Shown piece by piece: positions 42,336-55,283 of a DNA stretch of 64,000 bases (the first letter of the stretch is position 1; each line of letters opens with the position of its first letter). The stretch comes from Lycium barbarum (Eukaryota; Streptophyta; Magnoliopsida; Solanales; Solanaceae), in the NCBI RefSeq assembly GCF_019175385.1, contig NC_083338.1, forward strand, positions 89,797,777 through 89,861,776, read 5' to 3'. The notes under the pieces were generated by a model. The model did not search any database. It saw nothing but the letters and a program-made list of their open reading frames with translations, and had not been told where the DNA came from. The position numbers and the translations under genes are program-made.

Positions 42336-42689
42336 CATCTGCATATGCCAAGTCATTCACCTCAGGACTCCATTTTGGCATTCCAAATCCCTTGAATTGT
42401 GGTACATTATGCAATTGATTCAAGTTCCAAGTCAATACCTTTGCTGTCAATATGAATAGAGTAGGAGATAAAGGATCACCCTGCTTCACCCCTCGATTGG
42501 ATTGAAAAAACCCCTGTTTTTGCCCATTTATAAGAAGAGAATACCAATTATTCTGACTCTCCTAAAAACCATGTCAACCACCATGTGAGAAAAACTCATC
42601 TTCCTCATTACCTTTGTTAAAGACAACCATGAGACTCTATCATATGCTTTAGCCATATCCAACTTCATTACCACATTAGCATTCTTATG
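42336..42689 (-). pseudogene. L1-type LINE reverse transcriptase relic, central part
   Basis: The minus strand encodes the RT segment up to the active site: a K-A-Y-D-R-V-S-W block near 42650, the K-Q-G-D-P-L-S-P-T-L-F motif near 42480, and Y-A-D at the junction with LTR F (42336-42340 is F's duplication). The downstream half, starting with the second active-site Asp, is at 27985-28383. On the right the relic is cut at 42690 by LTR I. Stops and frame breaks near 42490-42560 show decay. Confidence 0.85.
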
Positions 42690-43104
42690 TGATGACCCGT
42701 CTGGTCATTATAGTCCTTTCGGTATTTTCATCCCTTCTCGAGCATTGATTAGCTCACTTTTGACCCAAGGGGACCCTTGATGCGCTTCTCGAGGTTTCAG
42801 ACTTGTTTCGGGTGACATTTCATGAAATAAGAGCTTTAAGTGAAAAAGAGTTGACCCGAAGATGATTTTTGGGTAAACGGACCTTTTTCGAAAATCCGTC
42901 AATTTCGAGAGGTCCGGATGGTCATTTAGAATGTGTGTGTATATCTGATTCGATTCCCAATGCACTCTGATGCATTTTGGGAATTGGGTTAGGAAATTAG
43001 AAATTACGTATAGGGGTTGACTCGGTTAATGAGACCTCCGTTGGAAATTTCGATGGTTTCGGGAGTGGTTCGGGATTTGATTTGAGACTTAGAAAATTTG
43101 GTGA

Positions 43105-43265
43105 AACTCTGGTACCTGGTGCCCGCATTGGCGGCACCGGTGTTGTCCCAGCAGCCCCGCTATTGCGGCGTGATGGCCACTGGGGCGGCCAAGTGGGATT
43201 TGGCCAGACCTCTTGGATGGCCTATTGAGGCACTGTTGCGGCGCCGCCGTTGTGTCCCCGTTACC
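43105..43265 (+). promoter_or_regulatory. U3 GCGGC-word array of LTR I
   Basis: A GC-rich cluster of words such as GCGGCACCGG, CTATTGCGGCG and GCGGCGCCGCC, upstream of TTTTAAATAAGCC (about 43303). It is placed like the arrays in B, E, F and H but has its own sequence. Confidence 0.5.
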
Positions 43266-44189
43266 GTCGTGGTAGTAACAGGCCTGTTATTTCGTTAAGT
43301 GTGTTTTAAATAAGCCTTAAGTCTTTCATTTATTGCAATTACAAAAATATAACTCTTGGGATCTATTCTTGGAGATTTTTAGTGAAGATTTTTGGTGGTA
43401 AATTTCCCCTAATCCTTTCACTATTTCATTAATCCTAATCATCATAGATTCCCCCTTATCTTAGTAATTCCTTAGTTATGGAAGATTGAAAGTGGGTTTT
43501 GGTGAATGTTTTATCTAGTCTTATTAACGATGAAATTGATGGGGTTTATGCTAGATTTGGATGAATCTAAGATTATTGATCACTTACCTTTCATTATTAG
43601 AATAAAATTCTTGAATAAAAAATCTAGGGTTTATACCCAAATTTGGGGGTTTTGCTTGAAATCAGAAATTAGGTCTATCCTTGAGTTAAGTCAGCAATTA
43701 GTTGTTGGGTTATTATCACCTAGTGCTTAATTTGATATTTTATTTTCCCGTTTTGAGCTTGCGAGCCCCATTTCTCCAAATTCTAGGGTTGGATTTGACC
43801 TAAATTGAATGGTAGCAATATTAGTATCATTCTTCATGATTTCTAATTTGGATTTCGATTATGGTTAGATTACTTTGGTTCTGAGGCTCAGCGGAAAGGC
43901 AAGGCAAATGAGTGAGTTGTTGGTGTTTGCGGTTCGACCATCCAGGTAGGTTATGGCTTACATTTGGTGAGACTTCGTATAGCGAAGCATATATTTTGAT
44001 TATATCATTGGAGAAAGCATGTGAAACTTCGAGAAAGTTGGGATGAATATTGTCTTAGGTTGGGCCCTGTTCTGTGTTTGGGACTAGCCATCCCGTTGTG
44101 TTGTGATTGATTGTTCTATTGTGCTGGCTTGATGCCACTTGTTGTTAGTAGATATTGGCATCTATTGTTCCATTTTGATTATGATATTG

Positions 44190-44300
44190 TTGGTGTACCC
44201 ACTATTGGTACTTGTGATTCAGATATATTGTTGGCATACCCACTGTTGGTACTTGTGATTCGGATATATTGTTGGCATACCCATTGTTGGTACTTGTGAT
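44190..44300 (+). repeat. Short tandem repeat in LTR I
   Basis: Three copies of a unit of about 37 bp containing GTTGGTACTTGTGAT and ATATTGTTGGC. Confidence 0.85.
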
Positions 44301-44988
44301 ATTGAGCATGATTATTAATGTGAATACACACATTGCACGCACTCTCATTCATCATGATATATTGCTGAGATACTGATGATACTAGATGAAACACTGTGAT
44401 AAGCTGGGCTCCGTTTTTACTTGAGTGACGTGAGATTCTAATATCCGATATTTGTTTTGGTATCGTGGATTGAGTGAGTGCATGGACTCCATGGTTCCCC
44501 TAGGGTAGTGCCGGTGAAAACCCCTTGTGGGCAAAGATCCGAGGTCCCATCTATTTGCTGGGCAAAGATCTAGGACGGGTGGCACTTAGACTTCGCGAAT
44601 CACCTTGGGTTGTGCTACCGAGATGTCGATATTTCAGTTTGGAGTACATGTGTACATAGCATTGCATGCATACATTATTGTATTGCATTGCATCACGGCT
44701 TGATTTGGAGATGATTTGATGTTGTACTTTTGATGTTGGATTCGGACTTGATATATTGAGTTTTGGCACACTTGGGATTAGATGTTCTACTTTGGTGTTG
44801 ATGCGTACTTGGCTTGTATTATGTTGACTTACAATTGTTGGTTTAATTTCCTATCTTGCGTTATTATCTGAATTGTGTTAGCTATGCTTAGTCGGCCGAT
44901 GATGCCTACCAGTACCGTTGTATTGTACTGACCTGCACTTTCTGCATTTCTTTATGAATGCAGAGTATCAGGTTGGTTCTACTTCCAT

Positions 44989-47306
44989 TGTTACACCTCG
45001 AATAATTTCCCGTTGGAACGCAAGTAAATGAACTAGTGATGCATGCAAATGGATGTGGATGATTAAAATGAGAAGTCTAAGAAATATGAGAAGTTGCAGA
45101 TTTGCAACTGCCCAGTGGTCGTAAAGTGCTAGGACGGACCGTAAATTGGTATACGGTCCGTAAACTGGCAGTCGTAAATTGGCATGCAAGAACTTTAACT
45201 TTCTGCCAGCCGAGGAAATGGAAAAATACGACCAGGTTTACGGACCGTAAAGTGATTTACGGCCCGTAAACAATGGTCGTAAATCACCATGCAAGCAGTC
45301 CCAGTTTCTGGTTTTGAAAAGGTTAAAGACGACGGCGATGGACGGTCCGTAAACTGAAGGACGGGTCGTAAACTCAGTTTACGACCACTGTTCACCTCAG
45401 CACAAATTTCTCAAGTCATTAAATAAGGGGACCAAGACTTGTTTTATTTCATTTCAACATTACACCCCTTCTCTCTAAGAACCTCTCTCTACATTTATTA
45501 TACAAGTTTTCAAGGATATTTGAGGATCAACAACATAAAACAAGTGAATCAAGAGTAAGGAAAACATCAAAGATCATTCAAAGTCAAGAAATCCAAATAG
45601 AGATAAACTAGGGTTTTGCTCAAGGCGGAGTATTATCAACTAAAGCTTGTTCCTACAATATCTAAGGTAAGATTCATGATATTTATATGATGTTTAAGAT
45701 GTTGGAGAGTTGAAATGCATGGAGTGTAGAAAATATGGTCAACTAGGTCATGAAGGATGAATAGTGACATTTTGAGAAATAGTTTGAATTGAATTATGAA
45801 CGTTGTTGTGTTGTGATATGAATGTGTTATACATGGTATTAAGATCATTTACTAGACACTTTAGAAGAATGGATGAAGTTGGGTGTTATGACAATGAATG
45901 TGGGTGAATTAGAGGCAAATTGAGGAATCTAGATAATGTGGATAATGTGAATGACTAATGACAATTGTTATGATATTAATGAAGGTATAAACGCTAGCAT
46001 TGGAAGGGAACGTGCAAGTGTAGAATAGTTCGACGAAAAGGTATGTAAGGCTAACCTTTCTTTCATAAGGCATGGTTCTTTGGCCAAACTCTTAAATCTT
46101 CTATATGAGTATGTTGTCTCCAAATGATTGATATTCCGAGCTCATAAGCTCACGATCCTTGATATGTACTACGATTGTACTACGCATCTCATGTGACGAG
46201 TAAGCCCATGATATAGAAGTAACGATAATGATGATGATAGTAATAATGACGATAATAATAATGATGTTAAAGGTGCCTATGGGCTAGTATACTTATATGT
46301 GCCAATGAAGGGATATAATGAAACCCCGAGCATATAACGCCGGGTAGAATATATGTATATGAATATGTATAAAGTATGTATACGATTACGAAACGCGCGC
46401 ACACCTCTGCAGATGGTACGGATAACCCTGAAGCCTTGGTAGGGCCAGGTATGAGTAACCTTGAGCCTTGGTTGGCCAAGTATGTATGAAACACCGATCC
46501 TATGAGGTCGGGTATGCTATGTATATGAAATGACTATGTATATAAAATGAATATGAATATCATAAGACTATGTACATGAATACGAATAAGGACATGTATA
46601 CGAATACGAGCACATGTATGGTACGAGTACTATTATGGAACACGGATGAGGATGTATGTATACAAATACGTATAAGAAATGGAAAGTTCCTATGAAAGGA
46701 AAGTAAGTGTCATGATGATGATATTATTGTCTCCCCCTCCTATGCTATTTCATATGTTGTTCATTATGCTTATATATCGATGTTGATCATGGTTTACATA
46801 CTCAGTACATTCTTCGTACTGATGTCCTTTTGTTTGTGGACACTGCGTCATGCCTGCAGGTCCACAGGGAGACAGACTTGATCCATAGCTGCTTATTCAG
46901 AGATTACATAGCAGAGCTCCACTTCCTTCGGAGCCATAGCATTTGGGTACTCATTCTTTTGTGTACATATTTATGGGCATAGCGGGGTCCTGTCCCGCTC
47001 ATGTGTTATGTCATACTCTCTTTAGAGGCTCGTAGTCACGGGTATATGGTTAGATATGTCTGGCCTTGTCGGCCTATGTCTTGTATATCATTTTGTTGGC
47101 CTCGTCGGCCCATGTACATTGATGTGGCATAGACCCCTATGATGATTAAAGATGTTGTCGTCCAATGGGACTAGTTTGACGAATGAATGGAAATGTATGT
47201 CTAATTATGTGGCTCACCTAAATGTAAGCATAAGAGTAAGCTAACGGGGGTGCCCGGGTAGGCTAGCACTGGGTGCTCGTCGCAGCCCCATAGTCGGGTC
47301 GTGACA
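44989..47306 (+). repeat. 5' LTR of element H (2318 bp)
   Basis: From TGTTACACCTCG at 44989 to GTCGTGACA at 47306. It contains the palindrome array at 45116-45390, a TATA-like TAAATAAGGGGACC (about 45419), a donor-like site at 46041, a degenerate repeat block (about 46320-46520) and the GTACTGATG hairpin module (about 46796-46860). No gene is seen. Confidence 0.95.
45116..45432 (+). promoter_or_regulatory. U3 palindrome array and TATA-like box of element H
   Basis: Repeated TTTACGGACCGTAAA-type palindromes and single CGTAAA half-sites on both strands from 45116 to 45390, followed by TAAATAAGGGGACC. The same arrangement is at 52657-52985 in the 3' LTR and, reversed, in both LTRs of B. Confidence 0.6.
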
Positions 47307-47514
47307 AAAGTGGTATCAGGGCAGTTCAGTCCTAGGGTGTGTATACGAGCCGTGTCTAGTAGAGTCTTGGTTATGGGTGTATTGCGCGCCACACTTATAA
47401 AGAAGAAGTTGCGGACATATTAGGAATAAATGACCTTCCTTCTTCATAAGAATCGTGCGATAGCGCTATGATGTAAGAAATTCTTGTTCCTTAATCGTGT
47501 GTTGTGTATTTCAG
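46041..47514 (+). other. Predicted leader intron of element H
   Basis: The donor-like AAG|GTATGTAAGG is at 46041; the acceptor-like TTGTGTATTTCAG ends at 47514, two bases before the gag ATG at 47517. The 1.47-kb interval includes the PBS. Inferred from motifs only. Confidence 0.45.
47311..47322 (+). other. Primer-binding site of element H
   Basis: TGGTATCAGGGC, one mismatch to the initiator tRNA-Met complement; four bases from the LTR end. Confidence 0.9.
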
Positions 47515-47516
47515 AG

Positions 47517-50500
47517 ATGCCTAAAAAGAAAAAGGCTACAGCAGCCCAAAAGGGCAAGACGGTGGCAGAAAAGTGGGTTAAGAAAGCACCGCCACCGGTA
47601 GTAGAGGCAAGTGAGTCCCAGAGTGCGTCTCAATCTCAGTCCTCCCAGACAGTACCTATTTCTGAGGATCGTGAGGGAGCCTCAGCCCCAGCTCCAGCAC
47701 CTCCACCAAATGCTTCGGGCCAAGATGTAAAAGAGGCCATCACTTTGTTGACTCAGTTGGTTGTGGCCCAAACTCAGAGGCAAAGTTCAGGGCATGGTGA
47801 TAGGGCCGTTAGTGCAAGGGCCAGTTACTTTATTACTTTGAACCCTCCGGAATTCTTTAGGTCAAAGCCGGAGAAGGATCCTCAGCATTTTATTGATGGT
47901 ATGCTAAGGACGCTCCGGTTGATACATGCTTCAGACACCGAGTCGGTAGAGCTAGCGTCATATAGATTGAGAGATGTCTCGATCCAGTGGTATACGGTAT
48001 GTATGGCTTCACGGGGAGCCAATTCACCTCCCCCGGTAAGGCAAGAGTTCGTTGATGATTTTCTCCATCATTCTATGCCTCCAGAAGTTCGGCGAGCTAG
48101 GGCCGATAAATTCTTGAACTTGAGGCAAGGTAGTATGAGTGCCCTAGAGTATAGCCTCCGCTTTAACTCCTTGGCTAGGTATGCTTAGGCAATGGTAGCG
48201 GATGTGGGTGACCGGGTACACCGATTTGTAAAGGGCCTAGGGCCACACTTGATGGATAAATGCTTAACTGCGTCCCTCCAGGACGGTATGGATATTGTAC
48301 GCATTCAGGCACATGCTCAGAACTTAGAAGAAAGCCTACAGCAGCGAAGAGGTGAACGTGAGCAAGATCGAGGACATAACAAGAGGGCCAGATCTTCAGG
48401 CCCGATGAGTGAGTCCAGAGGCGGACACAGGCAGCAGTTCCCTAGACATTCGGGCTATTCTATGACCAGTACACCTCCACGGTTTTCAGGCCAGAGCCTT
48501 GATAGGTTTGCTCGTTCAGGGCCGAGCCCGAGCTATTCAGGACCTTAGTTCAGAGATGATTCAGGCCAGTCAAGGCCACCTGTACCACGATGTTCCCACT
48601 GTGGGAAGTCGCATTGGGGTCGATGTCGATTGGGTTCAGATGTTTGCTATTCATGTGGTCGGCCAGGCCATATTATGCGTGATTGCCCCCCTCAGTACAT
48701 GCTAGAGGTATGACCCAGCCATCAGGATCGGTAGCCGGATCTTCGGCACCTGTACGCCCTACAGGACCAGGTTCACATGCGCCAGTCGGCCATGGTAAAG
48801 GTAGAGGCAGAGCTCCAAGTACTAGCGGTCCTCAGCACCGTATTTATGCTTTGGCTGGACGCCAAGATCTTGAGTCTTCTCCTGACGTGGTCACAGGTAT
48901 ATTATCGATATTCTGTCATGATGTATATGCTTTGATTGATCTGGGATCCACATTATCATATGTTACTCCATATATCGCGGGTCAATTTCTAGTCAAGCCG
49001 GAGTCGATCAAACCTTTTGAGGTGTCTACACCCGTGGGTGAATCGGTAATAGCTAGCCGAGTATATAGGGATTGTGTAGTTATGATTTGTGACCATCATA
49101 CCATGATTGATTTTCATGAGCTAGAAATGGTAGACTTTGATGTTATTATGGGCATGGATTGGTTGGCTTCTTGTTATGCCAATGTTGATTGTAGAATGAA
49201 AATGGTTCGTGTCCAATTTTCGGGAGAACCAGTCTTAGAATGGAAAGGGAATACGGCGTCACCAAAAGGTAGGTTTATTTCCTATCTAAAGGCAAGGAAG
49301 ATGATCACGAAAGGTTGTATTTATTATCAAGTGCGAGTTCAAGATATTGAAGTTGAATCGCCGACTCTTCAGTCAGTTCCCGTAGTGAATGAATTTCCGG
49401 ATGTGTTTCCGGAAGAGCTTCCAGGCCTTCCTCCCGATCGGGAGATTGATTTTGCCATTGATGTGTTGCCAGGCACTAAGCCTATATCTATTCCCCCATA
49501 TAGAATGGCACCCGCAGAATTGAAAGAGTTGAAGGAGCAACTGAAAGACCTGCTTGATAAAGGCTTCATTAGGCCTAGTTCATCCCTGTAGGGAGCACCC
49601 GTATTGTTTGTCCGAAAGAAAGATGGCTCCCTGAGAATGTGCATTGATTATAGGCAATTGAATAAAGTAACGATTAAGAATAAATATCCTCTCCCGAGGA
49701 ATGATGATTTTCTTGATCAATTGCAAGGTGCCAAATGGTTTTCAAAGATCGATTTGAGGTCCGGGTATCATCAAGTGAGAGTTAGGGAGAAAGACATCCC
49801 TAAGACAGCTTTTAGAACGAGATATGGTCATTTTTAATTCCGGGTAATGTCATTTGGGCTAACTAATGCGCCAGCGGTGTTTATGGATTTGATGAATAAT
49901 GTGTTCAGGCCCTTCCTGGATTTGTTTGTGACAGTATTTATCGATGACATCTTGGTGTATTCTAGATCCGAGGTAGAACATGCGGATCATTTACGTATTG
50001 TACTTGGAGTTCTTTGAACTCGAGAGTTATTTGCAAAGTTTTCCAAATGTGAGTTCTGGTTGAACTCAGTGGCATTTTTAGGGCATATCGTTGCAGCTGA
50101 TGGTATTCGAGTGGATAGTCAAAAGATTGAGGCTGTGAAAACTTGGTCAAGCCCCACAACTCCTACAGAGGTTCGTAGCTTTCTGGGCTTAGCATGTTAT
50201 TACAGGAGGTTCGTTGAAGGTTTTTCTTCTATTTCTGCACCACTTACAAAGTTGACCCAGAAATCGGCAAAGTTTCAATGGAGAGATGCTTGCGAATGTA
50301 GTTTCCAAGAGTTAAAGGGTAGATTGACTTCTGCCCCTGTTTTGACACTTCCAGAGGGATTGGAGGGATATGTCGTTTATTGCGATGCTTCAGGTGTTCG
50401 GCTAGGTTGTGTATTGATGCAACATGGCAAAGTGATTGCATATGCCTCAAGGCAATTACGAAAACATGAGCAGAATTATCCTACCCATGATCTAGAATTG

Positions 50501-52318
50501 GCCGCGGTGGTTCATGCATTAAAGATATGGAGACATTATTTATATGGTGTCCACGTAGATATTTATACAGATCACAAGAGTCTTCAATACATCTTCAAGC
50601 AGAAAGAGTTGAATTTGCGGCAACGACGATTGTTGGAATTGCTGAAAGACTACGATGTCGATATTTTGTATCACCCCGGAAAGGCAAATTTTGTGGTTGA
50701 TGCTCTTAGCCGTAGATCGACGGGAACTCTAAGCGATGTACGGCCAGAGAAGAGAGAAATGACCCGTGAGCTCCAACAGTTAGCTAGCCTAGGACTCCGA
50801 GTAGTGGACTCAGGTAGCAGTAGAGCCACTGTTCAGAATTCTGCAGTGTCGTCGCTAGTAGCAGAGGTGAAGGAGCGACAATATGAGGATCCCATACTAA
50901 TGCAGTACAGAGATACACTCCCTCAGAAAGAGGAGTCAGCATTTGATATTTCAGGAGACGGAGTTCTCCGATGCCGAGGAAGATTATGTGTCCCTGATGT
51001 GGCAGGTCTAAGCCACCAGATATTAAGAGAAGCTCATTGTTCCCGTTACTCCGTTCACCCCGAAGCGACGAAGATGTATCATGATCTTAAGTCCATATAT
51101 TGGTGGAACGGAATGAAGAGAGATATACCAGAATTTGTAGCTCAATGTCCAAATTGTCAACAAGTGAAAATCGAGCACCAAAAGCCGGCTGGATTGTTGA
51201 AAGCTATAGAAATCCCAACTTGGAAGTGGGAGGTGATTAATATGTACTTCATCTCAGGCTTACCCCGTTCTCGACGTAAATATGATTCCATATGGGTGAT
51301 TGTGGATAGGCTCACCAAGTCAGCTCATTTCTTACCGGTCAGAACGACCAATGTGGCAGAAGATTATGCAAGGCTTTACCTTAAAGAGATAGTGAGACTT
51401 CATGGTGTTCCAGTGTCTATTATCTCCGATAGAGGGACTCAGTTTACAGCTAAGTTTTGGAGGTCTTTCCAAGAGGGTTTAGGGAACCAAGTGCGCCTTA
51501 GCACGGCATTTCACCCACAGACCGATGGGCAAGGTGAACGCACTATTCAGACTCTGGAGGATATGTTATGAGCATGTATGATAGACTTTGGAGGAAATTG
51601 GGATGATCATTTTCCACTCATAGAATTCGCTTACAATAATAGTTATCACTCTAGCATTCAGATGGAACCGTATGAGGCCTTATATGGGCGGAAGTGTAGA
51701 TCCCCGATTGGGTGGTTCGAAATAGGAGAGGCTCAGTTGATAGGGCCAGACTTGGTTCAGCAAGCCATAGAGAAAGTTAAGCTCATACAAGGTCGGTTGT
51801 TAGCAGCCCAAAGTCGTCCAAAGTCCTACGCGGATAATCGTCGAAGAGACTTGGAGTTCAAAGTGAAAGATTGGGTATTCTTGAAGGTGTCACCTATGAA
51901 GGGTGTAATGAGATTTGGAAAAAAGGGGAAGTTTAGTCCCCAGTATATTGGGCCATATGTAATTGTACGAAAGATAGGCAAGGTGGCCTATGAGTTAGAC
52001 CTACCTCCGGAATTGGAGTCAGTCCATCCAGTATTTCATGTTTCAATGCTTTGAAAATGTATTGGAGATCCCAATAGGATCGTCCCAGTAAATGATGTTC
52101 AAGTGACAGAGACGTTGTCTTACGAAGAAGTACCCACTACCATATTAGATAGGCAAGTACGGAGGCTTAGGAACAAAGAAGTGGCCTCAGTTAAGGTTCT
52201 ATGGAGAATTAGTAAACGAGAAGAAGTGACATGGGAAGCAGAAGAGAGTATGCGATCTAAATACCAACATTTATTTCAGCCCTTGGAAGAAGTCCGAGAT
52301 GAGACGTCAAGATCATAA
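47517..52318 (+). pseudogene. gag-pol polyprotein of element H, broken
   Basis: Gag-Pol of a chromovirus. The start is the ATG at 47517 after a TTTCAG acceptor-like site; an in-frame upstream start at 47484 lies before that site and is unlikely. Order: Gag; CCHC knuckle at about 48645-48686; protease near 48935, reading D-L-G-S-T where other copies have D-P-G-S-T; RT with F-I-D-D near 49938; RNase H near 50366-50560; integrase HHCC near 51029-51168; chromodomain-type tail near 52165-52280. The first integrase catalytic Asp is replaced by Tyr (TAC at 51245-51247). There are stops near 48186, 48546, 49589, 49835, 50016, 51569 and 52052, and a frameshift near 48690. Several stops are TGA where relatives have Arg, consistent with CGA to TGA change at methylated CpG. 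Confidence 0.93.
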
Positions 52319-52487
52319 GGTATGCATGTCTTCCTTTTATGCTTTTTGGGTCGTGTGTGGCTAAATTTTTATGCTATTATGTTGTGGCCCTGTGAGGAAT
52401 CCATATTATGGGTTGTTGTGGCAAGATGATAGCGTCATATGATAGGGGAAACTCTGGCGAAATTTTTATAGAATCCCCGAAGACTTT

Positions 52488-52528
52488 AACATTCGAGGAC
52501 GAATGTTCTTAAGGGGGAGGGGGGAGAA
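52488..52528 (+). other. Polypurine tract of element H and adjacent hairpin
   Basis: AAGGGGGAGGGGGGAGAA lies directly before the 3' LTR; the 8-bp stem AACATTCG/CGAATGTT with loop AGGA is at 52488-52507. Confidence 0.88.
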
Positions 52529-54844
52529 TGTTACACCTCGAAAAATTTCCCGTTGGAACGCAAGTAAATGAACTAGTGATGCATGTAAATGGATGTGGAT
52601 GATTAAAATGAGAAGTCTAAGAAATATGAGAAGTTGCAGATTTGCAACTGCCCAGTGGTCGTAAAGTGCTAGGACGGACCGTAAATTGGTATACGGTCCG
52701 TAAACTGGCAGTCGTAAATTGGCATGCAAGAACTTCAACTTTCTGCCAGCCGAGAAAATGGAAAAATACGACCAGGTTTATGGACCGTAAAGTGATTTAC
52801 GACCCGTACACCATGGTCGTAAATCACCATGCAAGCAGTCCCAGTTTCTGGTTTTGAAAAGGTTAAAGATGACCGCGATGGACGGTCCGTAAACTGAAGG
52901 ACGGGTCGTAAACTCAGTTTACGACCACTGTTCACCTCAGCACAGATTTCTCAGGTCATTAAATAAGGGGACCAAGACTTGTTTTATTTCATTTCAACAT
53001 TACACCCCTTCTCTCTAAGAACCTCTCTCTACATTTATTATACAAGCTTTCAAGGATATTTGAGGATCAACAACATTAAACAAGTGAATCAAGAGTAAGG
53101 AAAACATCAAAGATCATTCAAAGTCAAGAAATCCAAATGGAGATAAACTAGGGTTTTGCTCAAGGAGGAGTATTATCAACTAAAACTTGTTCCTACAATA
53201 TCTAAGGTAAGATTCATGATATTTATATGATGTTTAAGATATTGGAGAGTTGAAATGCATGGAGTGTAGAAAATATGCTCAACTAAGTCATGAAGGATGA
53301 ATAGTGACATTTTGACAAATAGTTTGAATTGAATTATGAACGTTGTTGTGTTGTGATATGAATGTGTTATTAATGGTATTAAGATCATGAACTAGACACT
53401 TTAGGAGAATGGACGAAGTTGGGTGTTATGACCATGAATGTGGGTGAATTAGAGGCAAATTGAGGAATCTAGATAATGTGGATAATGTGAATGACTAATG
53501 GCCATTGTTATGATATTAATGAATGTATAAACGCTAGCATTGGAAGGGAACGTGCGAGTGTAGAACAGTCCGACGAAAAGGTATGTAAGGCTAACCCTTC
53601 TTTCATAAGGCATGGTTCTTTGGCCAAACTCTTAAATCTTCTATATGAGTATGTTGTCTCCAAATGATTGATATTCCGAGCTCATAAGCTCACGATCCTT
53701 GATATGCACTACGATTGTACTACGCACCTCATGTGACGAGTAAGCCCATGATATAGAAGTAACGATAATGATGATGATAGTAATAATGACGATAATAATA
53801 ATGATGTTAATGGTGCCTACAGGCTAGTATAGTTATATGTGCCTATGAAGGGATATAATGAAACCCCGAGCTTATAACGCCGGGTAGAATATATGTATAT
53901 GAATATGTAGAAAGTATGTATACGATTACGAAACGCGCGCACACCTCTGCAGATGGTACGGATAACCCTGAAGCCTTGGTAGGGTCAGGTATGAGTAACC
54001 ATGAGCCTTGGTTGGCCAAGTATGTATGAAACACCGATCCTATGAGGTCGGGTATGCTATGTATATGAAATGACTATGTATATAAAATGAATATGAATAT
54101 CATAAGACTATGTACATGAATACGAATAAGGACATGTATACGAATACGAGCACAAGTATGGTACGAGTACTATTATGGAACACGGATGAGGATGTATGTA
54201 TACAAATAAGTCTGAGAAATGGAAAGTTCCTATGAAAGGAAAGTAAGTGTCATGATGATGATAGTATTGTCTCCCCCTCCTATGCTATTTCATATGTTGT
54301 TCATTATGCTTATATATCCATGTTGATCATGCTTTACATACTCAGTACATTCTTCGTACTGACGTCCTTTTGTTTGTGGATGGTGCGTCATGCCCGCAGG
54401 TGCACAGGGAGACAGACTTGATCCATAGCTGCTTATTCAGAGATTACATAGCAGAGCTCCACTTCCTTTGGAGCCATAGCCTTTGGGTACTCATTCTTTT
54501 GTGTACATATTTATGGGCATAGCGGGGTGTGTCCCGCTCATGTGTTATGTCATACTCTCTTTAGAGGCTCGTAGTCACGTGTATATGGTTAGATATGTCT
54601 GGCCTCGTCGGCCTATGTCTTGTATATCATTTTGTTGGCCTCGTCGGCCCAAGTACATTGATGTGGCATAGACGCCTATGATGATTAAAGATGTTGTCGT
54701 CCAATGGGACTAGTTTGACGAATGAATGGAAATGCATGTCTAATTATGTAGCTCACCTAAATATAAGCATAAGAGTAAGCTAAAGGGGTGCCCGGGTGGG
54801 CTAGCACCGGGTGCTCGTCACGACCCCCTAGTCGGGTCGTGACA
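52529..54844 (+). repeat. 3' LTR of element H (2316 bp)
   Basis: From TGTTACACCTCG at 52529 to GTCGTGACA at 54844, nearly identical to the 5' LTR. The palindrome array is at about 52657-52931, the donor-like site at 53581, the hairpin module at about 54335-54400. No gene is seen. Confidence 0.95.
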
Positions 54845-55224
54845 TCCATCTCTTATGGCTGATCGTCTTCTTCAGCATTAGCACCGAGTCTCCTGGGTGA
54901 GCACGACCGTTTGCTGCCTTGAAGACTTCTCTATTATTTATGTCTTATTCCTATTCAGAGACATAGACATTTTTATGTATTATTATTCCAGAATTTTATT
55001 ATTTCCTCTTAGATGCTCTTGTATGCCTTAGACTAGACCCTGGGGCATTATTATTATTCCGTACTATTCTACTATATGCATTATCGTGAGACTAACGTAT
55101 TTATTCTTTTCCGTTGCTTGATTTAATTATTTATGTCTTTAATTATCGTTGGGTTGAGGGTTCACTTACCGAGGTGGAAAAGGTAAGTGCCCGCATGACT
55201 TAGGCAAAATAGGTCGTGATAAGT

Positions 55225-55236
55225 TGGTATAAGAGC
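55225..55236 (+). other. Primer-binding site of element I
   Basis: TGGTATAAGAGC, one mismatch to the initiator tRNA-Met complement, placed after the LTR end near 55221. Confidence 0.75.
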
Positions 55237-55283
55237 CCTACGTTACCCGATCTATAATGGAATAGCGTGTCTAGTAGAGTCTC

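Larger units (their letters stand above)
44989..54844 (+). mobile_element. Element H: complete Ty3/gypsy chromovirus
   Basis: A 9856-bp plus-strand element inserted in LTR I, flanked by the duplication TCCAT (44984-44988 and 54845-54849). It has LTRs of 2318 and 2316 bp, a PBS with one mismatch, gag-pol and a polypurine tract. Its LTR is related to that of B (TGTTACACCTCG start and the same palindrome array). Its coding region is more decayed than that of G. Confidence 0.95.
42690..55221 (+). mobile_element. 5' LTR of element I, split by element H
   Basis: The LTR begins TGATGACCC at 42690 and ends near 55221 (...GGTCGTGATA), just before a PBS. The parts are 42690-44983 and 54845-55221, about 2.7 kb. 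It is inserted in the LINE relic; the expected duplication is TTATG (42685-42689). The terminal CA has mutated to TA. This LTR family has a different start from the rest of the window and its interior gag is of a different lineage. Inside is a short repeat of CCCACTGTTGGTACTTGTGA type at about 44190-44300. Confidence 0.75.

Noticed and set aside
45116..45390. Regular repeated words considered as a CRISPR-like array
   Set aside because: The units are short palindromes with irregular spacing inside a plant LTR; there is no spacer/repeat periodicity.
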